Part shown: one piece after another, positions 50,778 through 61,500 of the stretch | How the letters are laid out: each line of letters starts with the position of its first letter | Numbering within the stretch: the first letter of the stretch is position 1 | Origin: Streptomyces sp. CB02414 | Lineage (GTDB): Bacteria > Actinomycetota > Actinomycetes > Streptomycetales > Streptomycetaceae | Assembly: GCF_001905385.1 (NCBI RefSeq) | Contig: NZ_LIPF01000004.1 | Span: 186,001-250,000 of the forward strand | Direction of reading: 5' to 3' | DNA length: 64,000 bases | The notes under the pieces: generated by a model | Database searches by the model: none | What the model was told of the DNA's origin: nothing | What the model saw: the letters and a program-made list of their open reading frames with translations, nothing else | Made by a program: the position numbers and the translations under genes

Positions 50778-52997
50778 ATGCCTCAGTCCGACCTCACAGC
50801 CCTCTCCCTGGAGGAGAAGGCGTCGCTGCTCTCCGGAGGCGACTTCTGGTCCACCCGGTCCCTGGACCGAGCGGGTGTGCGCCCGGTCGTGCTGACCGAC
50901 GGTCCGCACGGCATCCGCAGGCAGAAGAAGGGCGCCGACCACCTGGGCTTCCATGCGAGCGAGCCCGCCACCTGCTTCCCGCCGGCCGTGGCGATGGCCT
51001 CGAGCTGGGACCCGTTGCTGGCCGCCCGGGTGGGCGAGGCGGTGGGTCGAGAGGCGCGGGCGCGCGGCGTCGGCGTGGTGCTGGGCCCGGGCGTGAACAT
51101 CAAGCGGTCGCCGTTGTGCGGCCGCAACTTCGAGTACTTCTCCGAGGATCCCCTGCTCACCGGCGTCCTTGGCGCCGCGTTCGTCCGGGGCCTGCAGGAA
51201 CAGGGCGTGGGCGCGACCGTCAAGCACTTCGCCGCCAACAACCAGGAGACCGACCGGATGCGCGTCAGCGCCGACGTCGACGAGCGCACCCTGCGCGAGA
51301 TCTACTTGGCCGCCTTCGAGCGCGTGGTGACCGAGGCCGCGCCGGCCGCCGTGATGTCGGCCTACAACCGCATCAACGGTGTGCCCGCTTCGGAGAACCG
51401 CTGGCTGCTCACCGACGTCCTGCGCACCGAATGGGGGTTCCAGGGTGCGGTCGTCTCCGACTGGGGAGGTGTCGGGGACCGGGTGGCGGCCCTGGCGGCC
51501 GGCCTCGACCTGCAGATGCCCGGGCCGAACGACGCCCACGTAGCGGCCGTTGTGGACGCGGTCCGGCGGGGCGACCTGGACGAAGCGCTGGTCGACGCGA
51601 GCGCGCGGCGGGTCGCGGCGCTCGCGGAACTCGCCGTCGACGAGGACCCCGACGCGTCCGTGCCTGCGGAGCACCACGAGCTGGCCCGAGCAGCTGCTGC
51701 GGACTGCGTGGTTCTGCTCAAGAACGACGACCGTGTCCTTCCGCTGGCGTACGGGGTGCGCCTCGCCGTGATCGGCGAGTTCGCGGCCGAACCGCAGTTC
51801 CAGGGCGGCGGCAGCTCCCTGGTCAACGCCACCCGCGTCGACACACCGTTGGACGCGCTCAAGGCCCTCGGCAACCCGGTGACCTATGCACCCGGCTTCT
51901 CCACCGCCGGTGAGGGTGACGCCGCGGAGCTGCGCGAGGAGGCGCTGCGAACTGCCCGTGAGGCCGAGGTCGCGGTGGTCTTCGCCGGGTTGCGAGGTGA
52001 CACCGAGGGCTCCGACCGTGACCACCTGAGCCTGCCTCCCGAGCAGGTGGCCCTGATTCGCGAGGTCGCCTCCGTCGCGCCGCGGACGGTGGTGGTGCTC
52101 GCCACCGGAGGCGTCGTCTCCCTGGAGGAATGGCACGACGACGCCGACGCGATCGTCGCCGGCTGGCTACTCGGACAGGCAGTGGGCGGTGCCCTGGCGG
52201 ACGTCCTCTCCGGCGCCGTCAACCCCTCCGGTCGCCTCGCCGAGAGCATCCCGCTGCGTCTCGAGGACAACCCGAGCTACCTCACCTTCCCCGGGGAAGC
52301 TGGACACGTCCGCTACGGGGAGGGCGTGATGGTCGGCTACCGGCACTACGAGTCCGTCGGCCGCGCGGTGCGCTACCCCTTCGGGTATGGCCTGAGTTAC
52401 ACGGAGTTCCGCACTGGCGAGCCGGTGGTCGACATCGACGGGGACGACACCGCCACTGTCCGGGTCACCGTGACCAACACCGGCGAGCGCACCGGGAAGC
52501 ACGTCGTCCAGGTCTACGTCGCCACCACTGCGGGCCGTGTCCGGCGCCCTCTGCGCGAACTGCGTGCCTTCAGCAAGGTCGAGCTGGCCCCGGGGGAGTC
52601 CCGCGAGGTCGAGCTGCGCCTCGGTCGGCGGGCGTTCGCCTACTGGGACATCGAAGGGTCCCGTTGGACGGTGGCCCCGGGCCAGTACACCGTGCAGATC
52701 GCCGAGAACGCTTCTCAGGTCGTCGCCGAGCGAACCGTCACCCTGACCGGTGACACCGACGCCGTGGTGCTGACGCTCGACTCTGCCATCGGCGACTGGT
52801 TCGCCCACCCGGTCGCCGGACCGATGCTCCAGGAGGCACTGCTCGCCGGGGCCACCGAGGAACAGCGCCGAGAGCACGAGGCCAACAGCGACCTGATGGA
52901 GATGGTCGCGTCCATCCCCGCAGGCCAGTACCTCCACTTCCCCGGCGTACCGGTCACCGCCGACGATCTGAACCAGATCCTGGAGGCCACCCGATGA
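50778..52997 (+). CDS. GH3 beta-glucosidase/beta-xylosidase-like
   Basis: Intracellular retaining glycosidase of 739 residues with the standard order: TIM barrel, alpha/beta sandwich, fibronectin-III-like C-terminus. Substrate-pocket motifs are LTDGPHGIR and KHFAANNQE; the nucleophile Asp is in VVSDWGGVGDR near residue 227. The sandwich domain carries GDTEGSDRDHLSLP. The FnIII region begins near FPFGYGLSYTEF-like sequence. It overlaps the GH1 gene as ATGA (52994-52997), so the two are made together. Confidence 0.93.
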   Translation: MPQSDLTALSLEEKASLLSGGDFWSTRSLDRAGVRPVVLTDGPHGIRRQKKGADHLGFHASEPATCFPPAVAMASSWDPLLAARVGEAVGREARARGVGVVLGPGVNIKRSPLCGRNFEYFSEDPLLTGVLGAAFVRGLQEQGVGATVKHFAANNQETDRMRVSADVDERTLREIYLAAFERVVTEAAPAAVMSAYNRINGVPASENRWLLTDVLRTEWGFQGAVVSDWGGVGDRVAALAAGLDLQMPGPNDAHVAAVVDAVRRGDLDEALVDASARRVAALAELAVDEDPDASVPAEHHELARAAAADCVVLLKNDDRVLPLAYGVRLAVIGEFAAEPQFQGGGSSLVNATRVDTPLDALKALGNPVTYAPGFSTAGEGDAAELREEALRTAREAEVAVVFAGLRGDTEGSDRDHLSLPPEQVALIREVASVAPRTVVVLATGGVVSLEEWHDDADAIVAGWLLGQAVGGALADVLSGAVNPSGRLAESIPLRLEDNPSYLTFPGEAGHVRYGEGVMVGYRHYESVGRAVRYPFGYGLSYTEFRTGEPVVDIDGDDTATVRVTVTNTGERTGKHVVQVYVATTAGRVRRPLRELRAFSKVELAPGESREVELRLGRRAFAYWDIEGSRWTVAPGQYTVQIAENASQVVAERTVTLTGDTDAVVLTLDSAIGDWFAHPVAGPMLQEALLAGATEEQRREHEANSDLMEMVASIPAGQYLHFPGVPVTADDLNQILEATR

Positions 52998-54205
52998 ACC
53001 GGGCCACTGCGCTGCGCCCCGACTTCCTGTGGGGAGCCTCCACATCGCCCCACCAGGTCGAGGGCAACAACCTCAACAGCGACTGGTGGCGCATGGAGCA
53101 CCAGAGTCAGGGACACCTGGAACTCAGCGGCGACGCCTGCGACAGTTACCACCGCTACCCGCAGGACATGCGCCTGCTGGCCGAGGCGGGGCTGAACGCC
53201 TACCGCTTCGGTATCGAGTGGGCGCGTGTGGAGCCCGAGCCGGGGGAGTTCTCCCGGGCCGAGCTGAACCACTACCGGCGCATGATCGACACCGCGCGTG
53301 ACCTCTCCCTGGAGCCGGTGGTCACCCTGCACCACTTCAGCAGCCCCCGCTGGTTCACCGACGAGGGCGGCTGGACGAGTCCTCAGGCCGTCGACCGGTT
53401 CACCCGATACGTCGTGCAGGCCTGCGACATGCTCGGCGACGTCTCATGGGTCTGCACCATCAACGAGCCCAACATCCTCGCCCTGATGGCCGGGATGGCG
53501 AACGCCGTGGCCGACGGCGCCGACCTCAACCTCGGCGCGGGCCGGCGGATGCCCACCCCAGGTACGGAGATCGGCGAGGCACTGGTGAAGGCGCACCGGG
53601 CCGCCGCGGCCGTCGTGCGGGAGCGCACGTCGGCGAGGGTCGGCTGGACGGTGGCGCAGCAGGCCCTCGTTCCCGCACCCGGAGGCGAGGACCTGTACGA
53701 CCGGCTGCGGTGGGCATGGGAGGGCCTCTATCACCAGGGTGCGGAGGGGGACGACTGGCTGGGCGTGCAGTCGTACACCAGCCAGACGGTGGACGAAAGG
53801 GGTATAGTCCCCGCGCCGGAGAGCCCGGACAACACGCTCACCGGTTGGGCGTACCGGCCGGACGCCCTCGGTATCGCGCTGCGCCAGGCTTGGGCGGACA
53901 CCGGTGGTCGCATCCCCCTGCTCGTCACCGAGAACGGCATCGCCACCGCCGACGACGCGCGCCGTATCGCCTACACCGGCGAGGCCCTGCGACACCTGCA
54001 CGCCGCTGTCGCCGACGGAGTCGACGTGCGGGGATACCTGCACTGGTCCGCGCTGGACAACTTCGAGTGGGGGCACTGGGCGCCGACATTCGGCCTCATC
54101 GCCGTCGACCGCCGGACCTTCGTGCGCACGCCCAAGCCGAGCCTGGCCTGGCTCGGCAGCGTCGCCCGCAGGCGTGGTCTCCTGGAGGAGGAGACCCAAC
54201 AGTGA
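52994..54205 (+). CDS. GH1 beta-glucosidase
   Basis: Retaining glycosidase of 403 residues, a little short for the family (about 440-480), mainly through shorter loops. The N-terminal signature DFLWGASTSPHQVEG is intact. The acid/base Glu is in CTINEPN near 157 and the nucleophile Glu in LVTENGIAT near 313; the closing WSALDNFEWGHW motif is present. Co-translated with the GH3 enzyme; the pair would hydrolyse beta-glucosides or oligosaccharides in the cytosol. Confidence 0.93.
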   Translation: MNRATALRPDFLWGASTSPHQVEGNNLNSDWWRMEHQSQGHLELSGDACDSYHRYPQDMRLLAEAGLNAYRFGIEWARVEPEPGEFSRAELNHYRRMIDTARDLSLEPVVTLHHFSSPRWFTDEGGWTSPQAVDRFTRYVVQACDMLGDVSWVCTINEPNILALMAGMANAVADGADLNLGAGRRMPTPGTEIGEALVKAHRAAAAVVRERTSARVGWTVAQQALVPAPGGEDLYDRLRWAWEGLYHQGAEGDDWLGVQSYTSQTVDERGIVPAPESPDNTLTGWAYRPDALGIALRQAWADTGGRIPLLVTENGIATADDARRIAYTGEALRHLHAAVADGVDVRGYLHWSALDNFEWGHWAPTFGLIAVDRRTFVRTPKPSLAWLGSVARRRGLLEEETQQ

Positions 54206-54248
54206 GCGTTACGGCCGGCCGCTGAGCTTCCGAGTGGCCTTGCCGACA

Positions 54249-54288
54249 CCGCGGCCCGGCACTCGGAGGTCCGAGCGCCGGGCCGCGG
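54249..54288. terminator. Bidirectional terminator, 19-bp stem
   Basis: Arms 54249-54267 and 54270-54288 pair over 19 bases with one wobble, between the convergent stops of the GH1 (54205) and GH43 (54306) genes. Very GC-rich, no T-run. Confidence 0.75.
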
Positions 54289-54305
54289 GCGTCGTGGTGG
54301 AGGGG

Positions 54306-55817
54306 TCAGGACTCCGTGGTCGGCGGCAGGACCGGCGCCGGCTCCGGTACCGGTTCAGGTGTGTAGGTGAGCCGCGTGACGAGGGCTTCCCCGCCCAGCG
54401 CCTCCACGCCGATCACACGGCCGGTGAAGCCGCCGGCGACCTCGGTGGAGAAGTAGCGGCCGTCGACGGTGACCAGCGACTGGAACTCCCCGTCGGCCAA
54501 GTACCCGAGGTGGAGGTCGTCCGGGCCCTTGGCGAAGCTGTACTGCTCGGTGTTCGCGGTCGCCCGCAGGGCGAGGGGCCGCTCCGGGCCGACATCGTCG
54601 ACGGAGGCCAGGGTCTGGTCCAAGGGGCCGATCACGACCCGCGCCGAGACTGTCCCGCCGCGCCGTTCCACTGCCGCCCAGTGCGCGTCGTCGATCCGCA
54701 CGACCAGCGCGACGTCGCCCTGGGGGACGGTCGCTGTGGCTGTCCAGGCGGCGTCACGAGCGCGGACGGCGAGGAGCCGCTCGGCCTCCCGCGCCCCGGG
54801 CGCCCGCCCGGCAGCCAGAAGCGCACCCTCGCCCGGCGTGACGTGGGTGAACGACCGCGGGTCGACACCCGGGGAGATGAAGCGCGGGTCCAGCCGGGCA
54901 TCCGCGAACTCCTCGGTGAACGCGGTCGCCGTCTGCGGAACGGTGAAGCGGTCCTCGACGACGACCGGCCAGTCGTCCACCCAGTCGACGCCGGTAAGGA
55001 AGGTTTCGCGGCCGTTGACATGCGTCTCGGGGAAGGAACCGCGGGGCCGTACGCCCAGATGGACCATGGCCCAGGAGCCGTCGGGCAGCTCGACCACGTC
55101 ACCGTGACCGGTGTTCTGTACCGGATGGTCCAGGCTGCGGTGCGACAGCACCGGGTTCTCGGGGTGGGGCTCCCAGGGGCCGGAGGGCGAGTCGGACCGT
55201 GCGACGCAGACGCCGTGGCCGTGACCGGTGCCGCCCTCCGCGACCAGGAGGTACCAGTGGGCGCCGCGCCGGATCAGGTGGGGGCCCTCGGCGTGAGCCA
55301 GCCCGGTGCCGCTCCAGATGACGCGCGGTTCGGAGAGCACCTTGCCCGTCAGCGGATCGACGGTTGCCTGCCAGATGCCACCGGGGGAGGAGTAGGTGAG
55401 GTAGCAGGTGCCGTCGTCGTCCCAGGCGAGGTCGGGGTCGATTCCGAGGGCGCCGGCCGTGTGGACCGGCTCGCTCCAGTCACCCGCCGGATCAGTGGTG
55501 TGGACGATGAGGTGACCGTCCATCACCTTCTCGCGATTCGTGGTCGTCATCCAGAACCTGCCGTCGTGGTGCCGGATGGTGGGCGCGTAGATGCCCGCGC
55601 TGGCGCCTTCCCTGCCGGTACGCACCTGCAGTTGCTCGGGCCGGTCCAGGACGTTGCCGATCTGCTCCCAGGTCACCAGGTCCCGGCTGTGGAAGATCGG
55701 GACACCTGGGAAGTACTCGAAGCTGGACGTCACGAGGTAGTAGTCCGCCCCGACACGGCAGACGGACGGGTCGGGGTAGAAGCCGGGGACGATCGGACGG
55801 GTGTTCAGGGCGGGCAT
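54306..55817 (-). CDS. GH43 family glycosidase (beta-xylosidase-like, two-domain)
   Basis: Inverting beta-xylosidase or alpha-arabinofuranosidase, 503 residues, no signal peptide. The five-bladed propeller holds the base Asp16 (GFYPDPS), the pKa-tuning Asp127 (GIDPDLAW) and the acid Glu177 (HAEGPHL). A C-terminal beta-sandwich from about 310 is the XynB-type extra domain. AGAGGAA precedes ATG 55817. Its promoter shares a conserved element with the MFS gene at 50.6 kb. It is divergent from the type-B carboxylesterase gene. Confidence 0.93.
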   Translation of the reverse strand: MPALNTRPIVPGFYPDPSVCRVGADYYLVTSSFEYFPGVPIFHSRDLVTWEQIGNVLDRPEQLQVRTGREGASAGIYAPTIRHHDGRFWMTTTNREKVMDGHLIVHTTDPAGDWSEPVHTAGALGIDPDLAWDDDGTCYLTYSSPGGIWQATVDPLTGKVLSEPRVIWSGTGLAHAEGPHLIRRGAHWYLLVAEGGTGHGHGVCVARSDSPSGPWEPHPENPVLSHRSLDHPVQNTGHGDVVELPDGSWAMVHLGVRPRGSFPETHVNGRETFLTGVDWVDDWPVVVEDRFTVPQTATAFTEEFADARLDPRFISPGVDPRSFTHVTPGEGALLAAGRAPGAREAERLLAVRARDAAWTATATVPQGDVALVVRIDDAHWAAVERRGGTVSARVVIGPLDQTLASVDDVGPERPLALRATANTEQYSFAKGPDDLHLGYLADGEFQSLVTVDGRYFSTEVAGGFTGRVIGVEALGGEALVTRLTYTPEPVPEPAPVLPPTTES

Positions 55818-55864
55818 GCGGGTTCCTCTGGTGGGCTGTGCGGGACGAGTGGGGGTGATTCCAC

Positions 55865-55899
55865 ACCCTAGTCATCAATTTTTTTGAGTGCTAGATTTT
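55865..55899 (-). promoter_or_regulatory. Conserved promoter element, copy 2 (GH43/esterase divergent region)
   Basis: Second copy of the element at 50645-50676. Read leftward it ends in TAGGGT (55870-55865), a good -10 for Streptomyces, facing the GH43 gene. The AT-rich core TTGAGTGCTAGATTTT is at 55884-55899. A common regulator for the MFS and GH43 promoters is likely. Confidence 0.6.
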
Positions 55900-56074
55900 G
55901 GCGTGCGGGGGATGACGCCCGGTGTGGTCCACGCGGAGCCGATGGGTGTGGACCACACCGGTCCGGGCGGCGCGACCGGCCACGACGGCAGTTCACCCGC
56001 CGGCCGGCGGGGCGGGAAGAGTCGGCGGTTCGACCGAGCCCCCTGACCCCAGCCGGCAGGAAGGAGGCGGTTCG

Positions 56075-57523
56075 ATGAGCTCCGAATCCCGCGTGGTGTC
56101 CACAGTCCACGGCCCCGTCCGGGGCGATTGCCGCCCGGACGGCAGCGTGTGTTTCCTGGGCATTCCTTACGCCCGTGCACCCATCGGTGACCTGCGGTTC
56201 GCCGCCCCCGTGCCCCCCGAGGCGTGGACCACCGTGCGCGACGCCACCGCTTACGGCCCGACGGCCAAGCGCCGTATCGGCGCCGCGAGCACCACCATCC
56301 CGGAACCCACCGTCCCCGGGGACGGCATCCTCAATCTCAACGTGTTCACCCCGGACACCGCTCCCGACCGGCCGCTCCCGGTGCTGGTCTGGATCCACGG
56401 CGGCGGCTTCGTCGAAGGTTCACCGGCCAGTCCGTGGTACGACGGAGCCGCCTTCAACCGGGACGGCGTCATCGTCGTGTCGGTGGGCTACCGGCTCGGC
56501 GTCGAGGGCTTCCTCCACCTCGACGACGCACCGGCCAACCGGGGCGTGCTCGATTGGATCGCAGCCCTCGAATGGGTCCGCGACAACATCGCCCTGTTCG
56601 GCGGCGACCCTGCCAAGGTCTCCGTGGCCGGACAGTCCGCCGGGGGTGGCGCCGCACTGGCACTGCTCACCGCTCCCGCCGCCCGCGGTCTGTTCCGGGC
56701 GGTCATCTCCGCGTCCGGCGCGCTCATGCGACCGGACGGGCCGGACGTCGCCCGCACCGCCGCACGGCTCTTCACCGCGCGCACGGGGGTGCCGGCCACC
56801 GCTGCCGCCCTGCGTGACCTCGACGCCGGCACCCTCCTCGACCTTCAGGAACGCTTCCTGGCGCCGGGTCCCGACAGAGAGGGGCTGCCCCTCCTCCTGA
56901 CCCTCGGTCCCTTCGCCGACGGTGAGGTGATCCCGCGCCCGGTGTTCACGGCACTCACCGAGGACGACGCGGGAGCCGACATCCCCCTGCTGCTGGGCTG
57001 CACCACGCAGGAGTTCAACACGGTGCCGACGCTTCCTGGGACACCTCCCCCCGGTCCACTGCTGAGGAACCTCGGCCTGTCTCCCGAGCGGGCCGAATCC
57101 GCCGCTCGCGTCTACGCCGAGTCGGCGACCGAAGGCTACTTCGGCCAGATCCTGACAGACTGCCTCTTCCGTGCTCCGACGGCAGAGGTCGCGGACGCCC
57201 GTGCGAGACGTGGCCGTCCCACCTGGCTCTACGAGTTCGACTGGAAGTCGCCGGCGACCGGCCTGGCCTCCCACTGCGTCGACGTTCCCTTCGCCTTCGA
57301 CGCCCTCGGGGCCGAAGGCGTCGAGGCGGCCCTGGGCGACGCGCCCCCTCAGGATCTCGCCGACACGGTGCACCGGGCCTGGGCGAACTTCGTGCGCTCG
57401 CTCGCCCCGGGCGAGGAGTGGCCGGACTATGCGAACGATGAGCGCACGGCGATGGTCTGGTCCGGCGCTTCGCGCCCGATGTCTGATCCGTTGGCTTCTG
57501 TCCGCGCCCTGTGGTCGGTCTGA
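56075..57523 (+). CDS. Type-B carboxylesterase
   Basis: Alpha/beta-hydrolase of 482 residues, no signal peptide. The family N-terminus FLGIPYARAPIGDLRF is intact, the oxyanion loop is WIHGGGFVEGS, the nucleophile Ser lies in GQSAGGGAAL, the acid in the TTQEFN region and the catalytic His in ASHCVDVPFAF. AAGGAGG lies eight bases before ATG 56075. Divergent from GH43, suggesting removal of acyl groups from xylosides or phenolic glycosides. Confidence 0.92.
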   Translation: MSSESRVVSTVHGPVRGDCRPDGSVCFLGIPYARAPIGDLRFAAPVPPEAWTTVRDATAYGPTAKRRIGAASTTIPEPTVPGDGILNLNVFTPDTAPDRPLPVLVWIHGGGFVEGSPASPWYDGAAFNRDGVIVVSVGYRLGVEGFLHLDDAPANRGVLDWIAALEWVRDNIALFGGDPAKVSVAGQSAGGGAALALLTAPAARGLFRAVISASGALMRPDGPDVARTAARLFTARTGVPATAAALRDLDAGTLLDLQERFLAPGPDREGLPLLLTLGPFADGEVIPRPVFTALTEDDAGADIPLLLGCTTQEFNTVPTLPGTPPPGPLLRNLGLSPERAESAARVYAESATEGYFGQILTDCLFRAPTAEVADARARRGRPTWLYEFDWKSPATGLASHCVDVPFAFDALGAEGVEAALGDAPPQDLADTVHRAWANFVRSLAPGEEWPDYANDERTAMVWSGASRPMSDPLASVRALWSV

Positions 57524-57749
57524 CCTGTACCGCTCCCGATCGGCCGCTGTCGCTCGACGCACGCTCGTTCCGGTCACGTCCGGGGATGGGCCCGGACGAG
57601 GCTCTCGCGGGCGGGCGATCCGCGGTCGGCAACCCGATCGTGCACTTGCGTAGGCTTGTGTCCGTTCGACGCGCCGACACGATCGGTGAGTGAGCGGTGA
57701 GGGTCGCGCCGGCCCTCGCGCGGTTCAGGACCCCGAAACGGTGAGGGTG

Positions 57750-58403
57750 ATGGCAGGCAGATCCAGACGGCTCGAGCAGGTGAGCGCGACCCGTGAGGCA
57801 CTGTTGGCGGCGGCGGAGAAGCTGTTCGCCGAGCACGGTGTGCACGAGGTCGCCAACCGCCAGATCAGCGCGGAGGCCGGGCAGGGCAACAACACCGCGG
57901 TCAGTTACCACTTCGGGACGAAGATCGATCTGGTGCGGGCCATCCTGCGCAGACACGCGGAGCCGATCGAGGCCGGGCGCCTGCGCATGCTGGAAGCCGT
58001 CGGCGATTCCACCGATCTGCGGGACTGGGTGACCTGCTCGGTTCGTCCTGTGACCGACCACCTGGAGTCGCTGGGCAGCCCGAGTTGGTACGCGCGGTTC
58101 ATCGCCCAGGTGACGGGCGACCCGGCGCTGCACGCGGTCGCCGCGGAGGAGTTCAAGACGGCTTCACCCTCGATGCGCGCACTGCAGGACGGTCTGAACC
58201 GCTGCCTTCCCCACCTCCCCGCGGAAGTGCACGCCGAACGGGCCGCCATGACCCGCCACCTGATCACACAGATGACGGCGGAGCGGGAGCGCGCGCTGGC
58301 GGACGGGCAACCGACGTTCCGGGACAGCTGGTCCGCCACGGCGACCGGGCTGATCGACGTCATCGTCGTCCTGTGGAAGGCCCCGGTCACAAGGGAGCCC
58401 TGA
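57750..58403 (+). CDS. TetR-family transcriptional regulator
   Basis: A 217-residue regulator with helix-turn-helix ATREALLAAAEKLFAEHGVHEVANRQISAEAGQGNNTAVSYHFGTK. ATG 57750 is used; GTG 57741, in frame, is an alternative. The ligand domain shows no recognisable family. It follows the carboxylesterase gene and converges on the GH78 gene; it is a candidate regulator for either. Confidence 0.92.
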   Translation: MAGRSRRLEQVSATREALLAAAEKLFAEHGVHEVANRQISAEAGQGNNTAVSYHFGTKIDLVRAILRRHAEPIEAGRLRMLEAVGDSTDLRDWVTCSVRPVTDHLESLGSPSWYARFIAQVTGDPALHAVAAEEFKTASPSMRALQDGLNRCLPHLPAEVHAERAAMTRHLITQMTAERERALADGQPTFRDSWSATATGLIDVIVVLWKAPVTREP

Positions 58404-58431
58404 GCCCACGCCCATTCCGGCCCCGGCCCCC

Positions 58432-58442
58432 GGGGGGGGGGG
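58432..58442. repeat. Homopolymer of eleven G
   Basis: Eleven consecutive G preceded by a C-rich stretch, between the convergent TetR and GH78 stops. It may form part of a GC hairpin, and is a likely place for sequencing or replication slippage. It affects no reading frame. Confidence 0.8.
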
Positions 58443-58503
58443 CGAGAGCCGACCGCGGCACCGCCGGGGCGATCGTGATGCCCCGGGCCGTGCCGTTGCG
58501 CGG

Positions 58504-61500
58504 TCAGTCGAGCGGGGAGGACACCTCGTAGCGTCCGGACGGGAGCCGGTAGGAGGCGGTACCGTCGGTGAAACCCAAGGGTTCCACCCCGGGAAGGCGG
58601 TCCAGAGGGGTCCGGCCGGCGCGGACCGCATTGGGACCGGTGGCCGGCAAGCTCAGCTTCGCGGTGCTGTTGGCGGGTACCTGTGCCCGGTAGGTCAGTA
58701 CCCGGCCGCGAAGCACCCACTCGCTGCGGATCTCCCCGTACGGCGAGAGGTGTGTGCCGGACACCTTGGTGATCCGGCCCGTGGGGTCGGGGTGCGGAGC
58801 CAGCAGGAAGTGCTTGAAGCCCGGGTGGTCGGGGTCGCGGGCGATGCCGGCCATGGACTCGTACATCCACTCCGCGACAGCGCCGTACGAGTAGTGGTTG
58901 AAGGAGTTCATGTCGACCGGGCCGAAACCGTCCTCCTTGGAGTACGAGTTCCAGCGTTCCCAGACGGTGGTGGCGCCGTTGTCCACGGAGTAGAGCCAGG
59001 ACGGCATGGCGTTCTGGTGGAGCAGGGTGTAGGCGAGGTCGGCCCGGCCTTCCGCGGTGAGGACCGGAGCGAGGATGTTGGCGCCGAGGAAGCCGACGGA
59101 GAGGGTGTTCTCGGAGTACTGGACCCGGGAACTGTCGGGGTGTGCGGCCTTGTAGGTGTCGTCGTTGCCGATGTTCGCCGCGAGCAGTTCGACGAGCCGG
59201 CGGCGCTGGGCCTCGGTCTCGTAGAAGCCGAGCTTGAGGACCCACAGCAGGGCGGTCTGGCTGTTGTCCTCGGGGGTGAAACCGTTGAGAGGTTCGCCGC
59301 CGAGGCTGGAGCGGACGGTGATCGTGCCGTCGGTGGTGTCGAGGTAGGTGGCCATGAAGGTCCGCCGGATGCCGGCGAAGAGGGAGTCGTAGGCACTGGC
59401 CTCGGCGGTGCGGCCAGTGGCACGGGCCATCTGGGCCATGAGGCGGACGCTGTGACCGTAGTAGACGTCGCTGAGGAGCTGCGGGCCGGTGGCCTGCGGG
59501 GCGAGCCAGTCGGCGAACAGGGAGCCCTGGCCGGTGAAGCCGCTGTCGCTGCGGCTCCGGATCCATCGGATGTAGCGGGCCATCGACTCCCAGCTGCGGT
59601 TGATCACGGTGCGGTCGCCGGTCATCTGCCACAGTGTCCAGGGGACGATCACGCCGCAGTCGGACCAGCCGCTGGCCGGTGCGGGGATGTTGATGTTGGC
59701 GCCTGGTGCCACGGTGGTGAACTGGGCGCCGTCCAGGCCGTAGACCCGCTGCGAGTCGATGACGGTGTCCTGGTAGTGGCTCAGGAAGTTCGCCGCGTCG
59801 GCGTTGTACAGGCCGGTGGCGGCGAAGATCTGGGTGTCTCCGGTCCAGCCGAGGCGTTCGTCGCGCTGGGGGCAGTCGGTGGGGACCCAGAGGTAGTTGC
59901 CGCGCTGTCCCCACCGCACGTTGGAGAACAGTCGGTTGACCTTGTCGTCGTCGGTGGTGAGGTGTCCGGTGTCGCGGAGGGCTGAGGTGGCGACGCGGCC
60001 GGTGAAGCCGGTGAGGGTGATCTCCTTCGAGGTGGTCACCGATACATAGCGGAAGCCGTAGTAGGTCAAGGAGTCCTGGTGGCTTTCGCCGGCCCGGTCA
60101 CCCTTGAGGACGTAGGTACTGGTGGCCTTGGCGGTGCGCAGGTTGGCTCGGTAGACGGATCCCTCGGGGCCGTCGGCGCCCTCGCCGGTGTCGTTGAGCA
60201 TCTCGCCGAAGGCGAAGGTGACCTGGGTGCCTGCCGGGCCGCGCAAGGTGTAGCGGGGCACGCCGACCATGTTCTGGCCGAGATCGAGGACGGCGGTCTC
60301 ACCGGGGCGCAGGGTCACCGGCGTCTTCGCGGCGCGGGCGGGGTCGGTGACGCAGCGGGCGGGGTCGACGACGACACGGCCCCTGCCGTGCGGGCTGTCC
60401 TCCTTGCCGGTGACGCCCGTGTATACGGTGACGGAAACAGGGCTCCGGTCCCAGGCGGGGACGATCCGGGCGCTCTCGCCCGGGTAGGCGACCATTTCGA
60501 CCTCGGGGAAGCGGGCGGCGAGGTCGTACTCGGAGGTCGAACTCCAGCCGTTCGTGTCGAAGCCGTTCGCCGTCCAGCCGGGGAGCTCGGCGCGGGCGTC
60601 GTACGTCTGGCCGTCGTAGATGTCGTCGGCGCGCCAGGGGCCTGTGTCAGTGGCCCGCCAGTCGGTGCCGGGGGCGGTGACGACGGTCTGGGAGGACCCG
60701 TCGGCGTAACGGATGAGCAGCTTGGCCTTCAGGGCGAGTGGGTTGCCGTCGGACGAGTAGTACGTGCTGCCTTCGGAGATGCGGCCGTTGTACCAGCCGT
60801 TGCCGAGGACGGCGGCGAGGGTGACGTGTCCGTTCCCCTCCGTGACCTGCTCGGTGACGTCATAGGTCAGGTAGCTGATCCGCGTCTCGTAGTTGGTCCA
60901 GCCAGGGCAGAGCACTTCCGTCGTGACGCCCTCGCCATGCGGCACGGTGACCCGCCTGCCGTTGACGTAGGCGTCGTACACGCCGAGTGCCGAGACGTAG
61001 AGCCGGGCTTGGCGCACTCGACCGCGGCGCAGTGCAGCCTGGCGGCGCAGCAGGGGTGCGCCGGGACTGTTCGGCTTCTTGCCTGCCATGCCGATCCATC
61101 GGGCTCCGTCCCAGCCGGTGGACCCGTCGGTGGAGAGCAGTCCGGTCTCGAAGTGGGCGGCGTCGCGGGCGGTGTGGGCCCGGCCGTGCTCGTCCCAGAC
61201 CGTCACTGTCCAGTGGTAGCGGGTGGAGCGGCGCAGCGCGGGGCCCTGGTAGGGCACGGCGACCGAGTCCGCCGAGGTGACGCGCCCGCTGTCCCAGACG
61301 TCGGCGCGGCCGGGGGTGAGCCGCTCGGGAGAGGTGGCCACCAGGACGCGGTATGCGCTCTGGCGTCGGCCGCGGACGGAGGAGTCCGTGCGCCAGCCGA
61401 AGCGGGGGGCGGCCGCGTCGACGCCGAGTGGGTCGGTGCGGTGTTCCAGCGTCAGGCCGGTGACGGTGGTACGGCCGTCGCCGGCGGGTACGGGTGCGGC

